Assembly (NCBI RefSeq): GCF_003253735.1
Contig: NZ_QKYW01000003.1
Location: 434,001 to 498,000, forward strand
Source: Pseudomonas sp. URMO17WK12:I2
GTDB lineage: Bacteria > Pseudomonadota > Gammaproteobacteria > Pseudomonadales > Pseudomonadaceae
Direction: 5' to 3'
Length of the DNA: 64,000 nucleotides
The notes beneath the pieces were generated by a model, which saw nothing but the letters and a program-made list of their open reading frames with translations, made no database searches and was not told where the DNA came from. This document shows positions 50,595 to 59,195 of this stretch, in pieces. The first letter of the stretch is position 1, and each line of letters starts with the position of its first letter. The position numbers were made by a program, and so were the translations under genes.

Positions 50595-51032
50595 ATGCCT
50601 GACCTAAAAAACAGTTCCATTCAGCAGGCAGCCATGGAAGCCTTCTTCTTCGGCTACCAGGCTTTCACCGCCAAACCTGACGAGATGCTGGCAAAGCGCG
50701 GGCTATCGCGGGTGCATCACCGCATTCTGTTCTTCATCGCCAAGTATCCGGGCCTGAACATGACCGAGCTGCTCAGCTACCTCGCGGTGAGCAAGCAGGC
50801 GTTGAACACGCCGCTACGGCAGCTGATGGAAATGAATCTGGTACGCAGCGAGGCGGCGCCGGACGACAAACGCAAACGCCTGCTCGGCTTCACGCCCGCA
50901 GGTGCCAAGCTGGAACAGGCTCTGCGACGGGAGCAGGCACAGCTGCTGCAACGGGTATTCAATGAGATGGGAGAACAAGCCGTAGAAGGCTGGCTAGCGG
51001 TAAATCGTGCACTGGCACGGGGCCGCACCTAG
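50595..51032 (+). CDS. MarR family transcriptional regulator
   Basis: This 145-residue protein has a winged HTH: SRVHHRILFFIAKYPGLNMTE (in part), LLSYLAVSKQALNTPLRQLME as recognition region, and the wing RSEAAPDDKRKRLLGFTPAG. I start it at ATG 50595 (MPDLKNSS). Two ATACGTCAA repeats (50543-50551 and 50585-50593, 42 bases apart) lie in the divergent region and may be operators. Likely targets are itself and the aminotransferase-GST unit. Confidence 0.88.
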   Translation: MPDLKNSSIQQAAMEAFFFGYQAFTAKPDEMLAKRGLSRVHHRILFFIAKYPGLNMTELLSYLAVSKQALNTPLRQLMEMNLVRSEAAPDDKRKRLLGFTPAGAKLEQALRREQAQLLQRVFNEMGEQAVEGWLAVNRALARGRT

Positions 51033-51069
51033 CAGTTGCCGCCGCTCGAGCCACTGCGGGCGAACGATA

Positions 51070-51723
51070 TCACGCGGCAGCCTGCTGCTCGCGCAGCTCG
51101 CTCGCCCCGCGCAAGAACACCAGCCCCTGCGCCACGCAAACCGCCAGCGCTGGCAACAGAGCCAGCGGCAACAACAGCACACTGGCGAACATCAAACCAC
51201 TCGCGATAGACAGCCAGGCCATGATCCGCAGAGAGGCGTACGCCCGCCTCACTTTTAGCAAGCGAACAGCGAACCAGGTAATGCAGAGCCCCATAGGTAC
51301 CATCAGGCCCAGATAGGCGATGGTCAGCACGCTAGGCGCCTTGAATACCTGATCCCCGACCATAAAGTCCATCAGACCGATGATCAGGGCCAGAACAACG
51401 ATGATCCAGACCGGCCAGCTCAACCCTTGCGCAACAAAACGCTGCTCGATGAAGCTTTTGAGCCGGAGCAAGAAGTAGTTGCCCAACAACATCAACAACA
51501 GTCCCAGCCAACGGGTATAGCGCTCGACCTGCTCCAGTTCTGCCTGGCCCAGCCAACTACTGACGAAAACGACGCCCAGCATCAGCGCACTGCCTAGCCC
51601 CGACATCAGCGCCAGCCAGCCCAGTACCTGCAACTGCCGCACGCTCCAACCTGGGAGCTGACGCACCGGCAGATCATCGATCAGTTCGACCAGCGAGGCC
51701 TTGTAGGGATTATCCGGCTGCAT
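51070..51723 (-). CDS. Integral membrane protein, unknown function
   Basis: This 217-residue protein has about six hydrophobic segments: 30-55 (QVLGWLALMSGLGSALMLGV in part), 68-88, 102-118 (WPVWIIVVLALIIGLMDF), 128-150, 165-185 and 187-205. The N terminus is soluble (DNPYKASLVELIDDLPVRQL). I recognise no family. It lies convergent with the MarR gene and divergent from a LysE-type exporter. Confidence 0.75.
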   Translation of the reverse strand: MQPDNPYKASLVELIDDLPVRQLPGWSVRQLQVLGWLALMSGLGSALMLGVVFVSSWLGQAELEQVERYTRWLGLLLMLLGNYFLLRLKSFIEQRFVAQGLSWPVWIIVVLALIIGLMDFMVGDQVFKAPSVLTIAYLGLMVPMGLCITWFAVRLLKVRRAYASLRIMAWLSIASGLMFASVLLLPLALLPALAVCVAQGLVFLRGASELREQQAAA

Positions 51724-51873
51724 GATGGGGCTTCCTTGTCCGCAAAAAGGCCAAGGCTACCCACAGATCAACCACTTGCCCAGCCCGACTGTACGGCTCA
51801 AGCCAGCAGTCGCTGTACCGAGACGCCATCGCCCCCCTGCAATAGGCTGAAGCGCAATCCTCGGAGAACTACA

Positions 51874-52488
51874 ATGACCCCGGAACTGCTGCTCGCCTTC
51901 GTCGCCTTCGCTTTCGTCACCTCGATCACGCCAGGCCCCAACAACATGATGCTGCTCGCCTCCGGGGTGAACTTCGGTTTGCGCCGCAGCGTGCCGCACA
52001 TGCTCGGCATCAGCCTCGGCTTCATGGTGCTGGTGATTTGCGTGGGCCTGGGGCTGGGCCAGGTGTTCGAGCAGGTGCCGCTGTTGCATACGTTGCTGCG
52101 CTACCTGGGCGCCGCCTACCTGCTCTACCTGGCCTGGAAGATCGCCAGTTCCAGCGCACCTGACAGTAACGCAGACGAGCAGCGCAAACCCTTCACGTTT
52201 CTGCAGGCAGCGGCCTTTCAGTGGGTCAACCCCAAGGCCTGGGTGATGGCCATCGGTGCCATCACCACCTACACCCCGCAGGAGAATTTTCTGCTCAATG
52301 TGCTGCTGATAGCCGGCCTTTTCGCCCTGGTGAATTGCCCAAGCGTCGGGGTGTGGACGGTAGCCGGTTCGCTGCTGCGCAACTGGCTGCGCAACGCCGC
52401 GGTGCTGCGCGCCTTCAACATCGGCATGGCCATACTGCTGGTAGCATCGCTGTATCCGATCGTCGCCGACATCAAAGGAGTGCTGTAA
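51874..52488 (+). CDS. LysE/RhtB family exporter
   Basis: This 204-residue membrane protein has the family motif SITPGPNNMMLLASGVNFG near residue 20 and six hydrophobic segments. Such proteins export amino acids or their derivatives. CGGAG lies upstream of the ATG, and its stop overlaps the benE-like start (TAATG). The neighbouring epimerase pseudogene may once have shared a substrate theme with it. Confidence 0.92.
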   Translation: MTPELLLAFVAFAFVTSITPGPNNMMLLASGVNFGLRRSVPHMLGISLGFMVLVICVGLGLGQVFEQVPLLHTLLRYLGAAYLLYLAWKIASSSAPDSNADEQRKPFTFLQAAAFQWVNPKAWVMAIGAITTYTPQENFLLNVLLIAGLFALVNCPSVGVWTVAGSLLRNWLRNAAVLRAFNIGMAILLVASLYPIVADIKGVL

Positions 52489-53678
52489 TGCAGGAAGCTC
52501 GTCCGCGCTTGCGCCCGCTCGCCGACACCTCGACATCGGCAGTGGTGGCTGGCTTCATCGCCATGCTCACCGGCTATACCAGTTCTCTGGTGCTGATGTT
52601 CCAGGCCGGCCAGGCTGCCGGACTCAGCGCCGGGCAGATTTCCTCGTGGATCTGGGCGCTGTCGATCGGCATGGCGGTGACCTGCATAGGCCTGTCGCTG
52701 CGTTACCGCGCACCGGTAATGGTCGCCTGGTCGACGCCCGGTGCGGCGCTGCTGGTCACCAGCCTGCCCGGCGTACCGTACAGCGAGGCGATTGGCGCCT
52801 ATATCGTTTGCTCGGCGCTGATTCTGGTCTGTGGCCTGACCGGCAGCTTCGACCGCATCATGCGCCGCATTCCCGGCTCCATCGCCGCGGCGCTGCTGGC
52901 CGGGGTGCTGTTCAAGATCGCCCTGGAAATCTGCGTGGCCGCCGAGCAGCAACCACTACTGGTGATCGCCATGCTGTTCACCTACCTGCTGGGCAAACGC
53001 CTGCAGCCGCGTTACGCGGTACTGGGCGCGCTGCTGGTCGGCTGCGTGCTGGCCGGCGTGCTGGGGCTGCTGAACTTCTCGCAGTTCGAGCTGCAACTGG
53101 CGACGCCGGAATGGACCACACCGAGTTTCTCCATCGCCGCGGCCATCAGCATCGGCATCCCGCTGTTCATCGTTGCCATGGCCTCGCAGAACCTGCCTGG
53201 CATGGCCGTACTGCGCGCCAACGGTTACGACGTGCCGGCCTCGCCGCTGCTCAACACCACCAGCCTGGTGTCGATTCTGATGGCGCCCTTCGGCTCCCAT
53301 GGTATCCACATGGCCGCCATCAGTGCGGCGATCTGCGCCGGCCCGGAAGCCCACGAGGATCCGCGCAAGCGCTACACGGCAGCAGTCTGGTGCGGGATCT
53401 TCTACGGCATCGCCGGGTTGTTTGGCGCCACCCTCGCCGCTCTGTTCGCCGCCCTGCCCAAGGCGCTGATCCTGTCGGTCGCCGCCCTGGCGCTGTTCGC
53501 TTCGATCATCGGCGGCCTGACCCAGGCCATGGGCGAACCCAAGGAACGCGAAGCAGCGCTGATCACCTTTCTGGTCACCGCATCGGGCATGACGCTGTTC
53601 GGGGTCGGCTCGGCGTTCTGGGGTATCGTCGCCGGGCTGCTGACGCTGGTGCTGCTCAATGGGGGCAAGCGTGGCTGA
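52488..53678 (+). CDS. BenE family benzoate/H+ symporter-like transporter
   Basis: This 396-residue protein has about 11-12 membrane segments and the BenE signatures AVVAGFIAMLTGYTSSLVLM, STPGAALLVTSLPG and GSHGIHMAAISAAICAGPEAH. No benzoate catabolic gene lies in the window, so the true substrate is open. AAAGGAG precedes the ATG within the LysE gene end. The next frame starts inside its last codons. Confidence 0.92.
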   Translation: MQEARPRLRPLADTSTSAVVAGFIAMLTGYTSSLVLMFQAGQAAGLSAGQISSWIWALSIGMAVTCIGLSLRYRAPVMVAWSTPGAALLVTSLPGVPYSEAIGAYIVCSALILVCGLTGSFDRIMRRIPGSIAAALLAGVLFKIALEICVAAEQQPLLVIAMLFTYLLGKRLQPRYAVLGALLVGCVLAGVLGLLNFSQFELQLATPEWTTPSFSIAAAISIGIPLFIVAMASQNLPGMAVLRANGYDVPASPLLNTTSLVSILMAPFGSHGIHMAAISAAICAGPEAHEDPRKRYTAAVWCGIFYGIAGLFGATLAALFAALPKALILSVAALALFASIIGGLTQAMGEPKEREAALITFLVTASGMTLFGVGSAFWGIVAGLLTLVLLNGGKRG

Positions 53679-54480
53679 ATTGCACTTCCACAAAATGCAC
53701 GCCAATGGGGACGACTTCGTGTTGGTCGACTCAAGAAGCAAGCTCAACCCAATAACGAGCGATCTGGTTCGACGCCTTGGTGATAGAGACCGAGGAGTCG
53801 GTTTCAATCAATTGGCGGTGCTACTCGCGTGTGATGATGCCGATGCGCGCCTGCTGTTCTGAAACGCCAACGGTAGCGTCCTGAGCGCCTGCGGCAGTGC
53901 CACGCGAGGGGCTGCCGACTTGCTGATGGAGCAAGCGCATACCGCTCGGGTAAGCCTTCGCACGGAGCGCGGCCTGCTGACCTGTGAGCGGGCCAGCAGC
54001 GGTGACATTACAGTAGCCATGGGCAAGCCGTTGCTGGGCTGGGCGGATGTGCCCTTGGCTCGGGAACTCGACACACTCGCCCTGCCACTCGCTGGAAGCC
54101 CTGCGGCGTGCAGCATGGGTAATCCCCATTGCACCTACTTCGTCGATGACCTGAGCGGAGTGGATATTGCCGCACTGGGCTCGGCAATCGAAGCGCACGC
54201 GCTGTTCCCCCACAAGACCAACGTCCATTTCGTACAGGTCATCAGCCGCCAGCATATACGTCTACGCATTTGGGAGCGCGGCGGAGGTATACCCCTCGGA
54301 TCAGGTTCCTGTTCATGCGGCGCAGTAGTCAACGGCATAAGGCGCGGCCTGCTGGACCACAGCGTTGCGGTCGAATGCGATGGCGGAACGGTGACGGTTG
54401 AATGGGACGGAACCGGCCCGGTCTTTCTCACCGGGCCGGTAACGCGCAGCTTTTCAGGGATGCTCACAGCCGCCATTTGA
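53671..54480 (+). pseudogene. Diaminopimelate-epimerase-like gene with one in-frame TGA
   Basis: From GTG 53671 (GGGGG upstream) to TGA 54480 the frame encodes a DapF-like protein of 269 codons, broken by TGA at 53860-53862. Before it: FHKMHANGDDFVLVD and RDRGVGFNQLAVLL; after it: NANGSVLSACGSATRGAADLL with the first catalytic Cys, SMGNPHCTYFVDD, and LGSGSCSCGAVVNG with the second. The stop lies in RLLF-stop-NANGS, where a TGG (Trp) would need one base change. It is a paralog, not the main dapF. Either a recent nonsense mutation or a sequencing error. Confidence 0.82.
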
Positions 54481-54527
54481 TGCGCAGTAGGCCACGCCAC
54501 GACGCCCGACACGCTAACGCCGCCAGA

Positions 54528-55424
54528 TCAGGCCTGTGGGTCGGCCTCGGCCTTCAACTGCTTGCCGTGGGCCGCGTTCACCCACCAGCCAAACGCCGCG
54601 GCGGTGAAGAACATGATGATGCTGTACAGCGCTGCGGGAATCGCCATGGTGCTGTTGTTGAGCAACACCGGGCTCAGCGCCAGGGCAATGGCCAGGGTGC
54701 CATTGTGGATACCGATCTCCATGCCGATGGCGATGGCCTGGCGCAGGCTCAGCTTGAGCAGGCGCGGTACGAGGTAGCCCACCGCCAGGCTCAGCAGGTT
54801 GAAGGCCAACGCTGCAGCGCCCACCACCGGCGCGTAATCGAGCACCGTCTGCCAATCCTTGACCAGCGCCAGCACGATGATCAGCAACAGGAACAGGGCG
54901 GAAATGATCTTCACCGGGTTTTCCATGCGCAGGGCGAAACCGGGAAAGCGGCTGCGCAGGAACATGCCGATGGCCACCGGCCCCAGCACGATGGCGAACA
55001 CCTGCACCACCTTGGCGAACTGCAGCGGGATCGCCTGATCGCCTTCCATGAAGTAGGCCAGCGACAGGTTGACGATAAAGGGCATGGTCAGCACCGCGAC
55101 CACCGAGTTCACCGCGGTCAGGGTAATGTTCAACGCCACGTCGCCATGGGCCAGGTGGCTGTACAGGTTGGCCGAGGTGCCGCCGGGCGAGGCGGCCAGC
55201 AGCATCATGCCAACGGCCAGCGCCGGCGCCAGGCCGAACGCCTGAACCATGAAGAAACATGCCAGCGGCAGGAGCAGCAACTGGCAAAACAGCCCGATCA
55301 ACACCGGCTTTGGGTACTTCACCACACGGGCGAAATCCGCCAGGGTCAGCGACAGGCCCAGGCCGAGCATGATGATGCCCAGGGCCAGGGGAAGAAACAC
55401 ACTCAGCAAGGGACTTGCAGTCAT
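54528..55424 (-). CDS. Bile acid:sodium symporter (BASS) family transporter
   Basis: This 298-residue membrane protein has 9-10 hydrophobic segments and BASS-family features: LALGIIMLGLGLSLTLADF at the start, LLAASPGGTSANLYSHLAHGD in the ion-binding crossover, and IAIGMEIGIHNGTLAIALAL. Bacterial relatives move organic anions such as pantoate or keto acids with sodium. The substrate cannot be inferred here. Confidence 0.92.
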   Translation of the reverse strand: MTASPLLSVFLPLALGIIMLGLGLSLTLADFARVVKYPKPVLIGLFCQLLLLPLACFFMVQAFGLAPALAVGMMLLAASPGGTSANLYSHLAHGDVALNITLTAVNSVVAVLTMPFIVNLSLAYFMEGDQAIPLQFAKVVQVFAIVLGPVAIGMFLRSRFPGFALRMENPVKIISALFLLLIIVLALVKDWQTVLDYAPVVGAAALAFNLLSLAVGYLVPRLLKLSLRQAIAIGMEIGIHNGTLAIALALSPVLLNNSTMAIPAALYSIIMFFTAAAFGWWVNAAHGKQLKAEADPQA

Positions 55425-55618
55425 CGCTACCTCGGCGTGGTCAGACTTCCATGATCGTGATCCACACTGTAGCGGGCAATTGTCGCTTCGCGTGCGAATG
55501 CAGCGGCTAACCTTGCCCCATCAGTTCAATGGATCGGTAGACATTCGGCCACTGCGACATCCTTGTCCAACCGCAGGCCGAGGATTATCACCACAGCTTA
55601 TTTCAACGGAGGCTAACC

Positions 55619-56623
55619 ATGTCCACTCAGCTCAACCGCCAGTTCCTGCTCGCCAAACGCCCGACCGGCATGGTCAGCCGCGATACGTTCGATTACGTGG
55701 AAAAGCCGCTCGGCGAGCCGGCCGATGGACAGATTCTGGTCAAGAACCTCTACCTGTCGCTGGACCCGGCCATGCGCGGCTGGATGAACGAAGGTAAATC
55801 CTATATCGCGCCAGTGGGCCTGGGCGACGTGATGCGTGCGCTGGGTGTGGGTGAAGTGGTGGCCTCCAAGCACCCGGATTACAACGTGGGTGATCACGTC
55901 AACGGCGCCCTCGGCGTGCAGGATTATTTTCTCGGCGAGCCCAAGGGCTTCTACAAGGTCGATCCCAAGCGCGCACCGCTGCCGGTGTATCTGTCAGCCC
56001 TCGGCATGACCGGTATGACCGCCTATTTCGCCCTGCTGGATGTGGGCGCGCCGAAAGCCGGTGACACCGTGGTGCTGTCCGGTGCGGCGGGTGCAGTGGG
56101 CAGCATTGCCGGGCAGATCGCCAAGCTCAAGGGCTGCCGTGTAATCGGCATCGCCGGCGGCAAGGAGAAATGCGCCTACCTGACCGACGAGTTGGGCTTC
56201 GATGCGGCCATCGACTACAAAAGCGAAGACCTGCCTGAAGCGCTCAAGCGCGAATGCCCCAAGGGCGTCGACGTGTATTTCGACAACGTCGGTGGTGACA
56301 CCCTGGACGCCGTACTCGGCCGCCTGGCACCCAAGGCGCGCATCGTCATCTGCGGCGCCATCAGCCAGTACAACAACAAGGAGGCGGTCAAGGGCCCGGC
56401 CAACTACCTGTCACTGCTGGTCAACCGCGCGCGCATGGAAGGCTTTGTGGTCATGGATCACGCCGCCAACTTCGCCAGCGCCGCAGCAGAAATCGGTGGC
56501 TGGCTGGCAGAAGGCAAGGTCAAGTCCAGGGAGCACATCGTCGAGGGCCTGGAAACCTTCCCGGAAACCCTGCTCAAACTGTTCAAGGGCGAGAACTTCG
56601 GCAAATTGGTACTCAAGGTTTGA
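55619..56623 (+). CDS. NADP-dependent MDR oxidoreductase (CurA/leukotriene-B4-DH-like)
   Basis: This 334-residue enzyme belongs to the zinc-free medium-chain dehydrogenase group. Features are YLSLDPAMRGWMNEGKSYI, LGMTGMTAYFALLDVGAPK, the NADP loop LSGAAGAVGSIAGQIAKLKG, and FDNVGGDTLDAVLGRL. It probably reduces alpha,beta-unsaturated carbonyls. CGGAGG lies before the ATG. It is divergent from the BASS gene; no operator is obvious in the 194 bases between. Confidence 0.93.
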   Translation: MSTQLNRQFLLAKRPTGMVSRDTFDYVEKPLGEPADGQILVKNLYLSLDPAMRGWMNEGKSYIAPVGLGDVMRALGVGEVVASKHPDYNVGDHVNGALGVQDYFLGEPKGFYKVDPKRAPLPVYLSALGMTGMTAYFALLDVGAPKAGDTVVLSGAAGAVGSIAGQIAKLKGCRVIGIAGGKEKCAYLTDELGFDAAIDYKSEDLPEALKRECPKGVDVYFDNVGGDTLDAVLGRLAPKARIVICGAISQYNNKEAVKGPANYLSLLVNRARMEGFVVMDHAANFASAAAEIGGWLAEGKVKSREHIVEGLETFPETLLKLFKGENFGKLVLKV

Positions 56624-56822
56624 CGCTGCCAGGGCGGCCAGCAGGCCGCCCTTCCCTCTGCGTACGGGCGCCCCACCTGCGGCTCCACATCGGCTACACA
56701 GCCACCGCAACCTGCGAAAGATGGCCACTAGCCATTAAACCGCTTGAGCCTGCACCGCTTGTTCGGTTAGTTTCGCCGCCATGCGCCCCTCGGGTTGCAC
56801 GCCCCTTTGCGACGGAGCCACG

Positions 56823-57230
56823 ATGGAACTGTTTTTTACCGCGATCACCCTCGTTCTGGTTGGCGCGGTCTATTTGCTGGTGCAGCGTGCGCGCAGCCCT
56901 TCAGGCTTGAGCCGTAAGCCGATAATGGAGTGGATGTCGCGCTTCGACGCGGCCACGCCGGTCGAGCAGTATGAGCTGGCCGAGGGCCTGCTGCAGCAGT
57001 CGGCATTGCTGGCAGAGCAGATGGACGTCGACATTTCCCTGCACGAATTGCTTCCCGCCGATGGCGATCCCATCGCCTTGATCATGAGCTGGCAGGCACA
57101 GCTGACCGTCGCCATTCCGGCGCATGCCCTGCTCAATACGCCGGCGCGCACGATAGGCGCCCTGATGCTGATTCGCGAGGTGCAGCCCGACAGCTTTCGC
57201 CAGCTGCTGGGCCAGGCCATCACTCGCTAG
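56823..57230 (+). CDS. Small membrane-anchored hypothetical protein
   Basis: This 135-residue protein has one N-terminal membrane helix (FFTAITLVLVGAVYLLVQRA, residues 3-22) and a cytoplasmic helical domain (RFDAATPVEQYELAEGLLQQ; HALLNTPARTIGALMLIREV). No family recognised. I start it at ATG 56823 with GGAG upstream, rather than at 56781. It lies alone between the oxidoreductase and a tiny membrane gene. Confidence 0.75.
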   Translation: MELFFTAITLVLVGAVYLLVQRARSPSGLSRKPIMEWMSRFDAATPVEQYELAEGLLQQSALLAEQMDVDISLHELLPADGDPIALIMSWQAQLTVAIPAHALLNTPARTIGALMLIREVQPDSFRQLLGQAITR

Positions 57231-57246
57231 GGCGTGGTAACAGGCC

Positions 57247-57339
57247 CTAGAGGCTGCGCATCAGAATGATCGGCAAAGCGGTGAACAACAGGGTAACCAC
57301 GCAAAGAATCAGCAGCAGATCGAGGCTATAGAAGGTCAC
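57247..57339 (-). CDS. 30-residue single-helix membrane protein
   Basis: GTG 57339 with GGAG 7 bases upstream opens a 30-codon frame that is almost wholly one membrane helix (SLDLLLILCVVTLLFTALPI). Size and form recall small subunits such as KdpF, but no kdp genes are nearby and the sequence differs. The longer frame upstream is less protein-like. Confidence 0.5.
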   Translation of the reverse strand: MTFYSLDLLLILCVVTLLFTALPIILMRSL

Positions 57340-57508
57340 GTCATTCTCCAGGCGGACAGGCTTGGTGCCCGCATCAGGGTTACCCGTGCCGCATCGATTG
57401 CGGCGACAGAGTCCAGTGACCACTACCCGGCTGAGCGCGATGGCCACGCGCGCAACACTTCAGATCACCTCTCTACCTTAGCCCAGCTGTCGGCCATTGA
57501 CATGCCAA

Positions 57509-57529
57509 CATGCGACAGCCTGTCGCATG
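57509..57529. promoter_or_regulatory. Perfect inverted repeat upstream of the MscS-like gene
   Basis: CATGCGACA-GCC-TGTCGCATG has 9-base perfect arms. It sits between the divergent 30-residue gene and the channel gene, just after a TTGACA (57497-57502). It looks like a repressor or activator operator. I do not recognise the regulator. Confidence 0.5.
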
Positions 57530-57626
57530 CAGACGACCCTGTCTCCCACTCCGTCAGGCCATTGACCTGAACTTCTGCGCCCTGAGGCCTACAGAAAACT
57601 GTATCGGCTTTATCAGGAGACCCCGA

Positions 57627-58760
57627 ATGGAACAGTGGAACATCTGGTTTGATCGCGACCTATGGATCGCCATCGGCATCGTGGTGGTGGCGACCGCCGC
57701 TATCTATACCGTGCTGCGCGCCTTGGTCGGCATCGTGCACAAACGGCTGACCACCTGGTCCAAGGGCCAGGATGGCAACTGGCAGCACTTCGTCGCCGTG
57801 GTGATCGGGCGTACCAACCGCACGCTGCTCCTGGCGTTCTCGCTGCTCCTGGCGCTGCGCCTGCCCGACCTGCCCGGCAGTTGGCAGGCCGCCCTCAGTC
57901 ATACCTGGTTCGTCGCCCTTGCGCTGCAGATTGCCCTCTGGGTGGACACCGGCGTGCGCCTCTGGTCGCGCAGCCTGGTGGTCGGCAAGCACGGCGGCAG
58001 CTACAACCCGGTAATGACCACCATCATCAGCATCATGGTGCTGATCGTCGTCTGGTCGGTGATGCTGCTGTCGATCCTCGCCAACCTGGGCGTCGACATC
58101 ACCGCCCTGGTGGCCAGCCTCGGGGTCGGTGGTATCGCCGTGGCATTGGCCGTGCAGACGGTGCTGAGCGACGTGTTCGCCTCACTGTCGATCGGAGTCG
58201 ACAAGCCGTTCGAGATCGGCGATTTCGTGGTGTTCGGTGAAGTGGCCGGCAGCATCGAGCATATCGGCCTGAAGACCACGCGCATACGCAGCCTCAGCGG
58301 CGAACAGGTGGTCTGCGCTAACGCCGACCTGCTGCGCCAGATCGTGCACAACTACAAGCGCATGGATACACGGCGCATCGTGTTCAAGTTCGGCATCAGC
58401 TACGACACGCCAAGCGACAAGGTGCGCCAGGTATCAGAACGGGTCGGCGAGATCATCCGCGCCACCCCGAAAACCCAGTTCGACCGTGCCCACTTCCTGG
58501 GTTTCGACGAGAGCCAGCTGACCTTCGAGGTGGTGTATATCGTGCAGAGCTCGGACTACAACCAGTACATGGACATCCAGCAGGAGATCAACCTGCAACT
58601 GCTCGATGCACTGCGCGAGCTGGATGTGCGCTTCGCCCTGCCGCGCCGCGACCTGCGCCTGGTCGGCGAGCGCATGCCGACCCTCAAGGTGGCAGGTTTG
58701 CCGCAACAGGCCGAGCCCGAGGCGGACGATCAGGACCAGCGCCTGCCACGTTTCAGCTGA
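57627..58760 (+). CDS. MscS-family mechanosensitive channel
   Basis: This 377-residue protein has about five membrane segments in its first 175 residues; the last is the pore helix VASLGVGGIAVALAVQTVLSD, followed by the beta domain (FEIGDFVVFGEVAGSIEHIGLKT in part) and a C-terminal cytosolic cage. It releases solutes on osmotic down-shock. I start it at ATG 57627 (CAGGAGACC upstream). Confidence 0.93.
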   Translation: MEQWNIWFDRDLWIAIGIVVVATAAIYTVLRALVGIVHKRLTTWSKGQDGNWQHFVAVVIGRTNRTLLLAFSLLLALRLPDLPGSWQAALSHTWFVALALQIALWVDTGVRLWSRSLVVGKHGGSYNPVMTTIISIMVLIVVWSVMLLSILANLGVDITALVASLGVGGIAVALAVQTVLSDVFASLSIGVDKPFEIGDFVVFGEVAGSIEHIGLKTTRIRSLSGEQVVCANADLLRQIVHNYKRMDTRRIVFKFGISYDTPSDKVRQVSERVGEIIRATPKTQFDRAHFLGFDESQLTFEVVYIVQSSDYNQYMDIQQEINLQLLDALRELDVRFALPRRDLRLVGERMPTLKVAGLPQQAEPEADDQDQRLPRFS

Positions 58761-58773
58761 TCAGGCTGACGAG

Positions 58774-59163
58774 TCAGCGGCAACCGCTCAGGCGGTTGCA
58801 GTTGACCCGGTCGCGATCCCCCTGGGAGCTGGACAATCGACTGACCACGTTCCAGCCGATCCGCCGGCTGGAACCGAACCACACCTGCCCGTCGGCGCTG
58901 ACACCGGTGAACAGCTGCAACCGGCCGTAGGTGGTGCTGGTTTGCGACCAGCTCAAGCCGCTGATCACGTCGAAGCCGCGCATCAGGGTGTCGTTGCCCT
59001 GCTGGACGATGCCGTAGTGGTTGCCGAAACGATCCGTGCAGTTGAGCAGCATCGCGCTGCGAGTGCAGCGCATGGCGTCGCCCGGCAAGGTAAAGGCGGC
59101 CTGGGCCGACAGGCTCAGGCAGAGCAACAGGACAGTGGTGATCGAGCGCACCGGGGTATCCAC
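58774..59163 (-). CDS. Exported hypothetical protein
   Basis: This 129-residue protein has a signal peptide (SITTVLLLCLSLSAQAAF, cleavage near residue 22) and a small beta-rich mature part with four cysteines (DAMRCTRSAMLLNCTDRFG; RVNCNRLSGC) likely in disulfides. No family recognised. It is convergent with the MscS-like gene and is followed upstream by the porin operon on the same strand. Confidence 0.75.
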   Translation of the reverse strand: MDTPVRSITTVLLLCLSLSAQAAFTLPGDAMRCTRSAMLLNCTDRFGNHYGIVQQGNDTLMRGFDVISGLSWSQTSTTYGRLQLFTGVSADGQVWFGSSRRIGWNVVSRLSSSQGDRDRVNCNRLSGCR

Positions 59164-59195
59164 TCGCTATCAGGTTCGTCAGCCTAGCCGATCGT

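Noticed and set aside
53860..53862. TGA as a selenocysteine codon in the DapF-like gene
   Set aside because: The position corresponds to an aromatic residue, not a catalytic cysteine, and I see no SECIS-like hairpin right after it.
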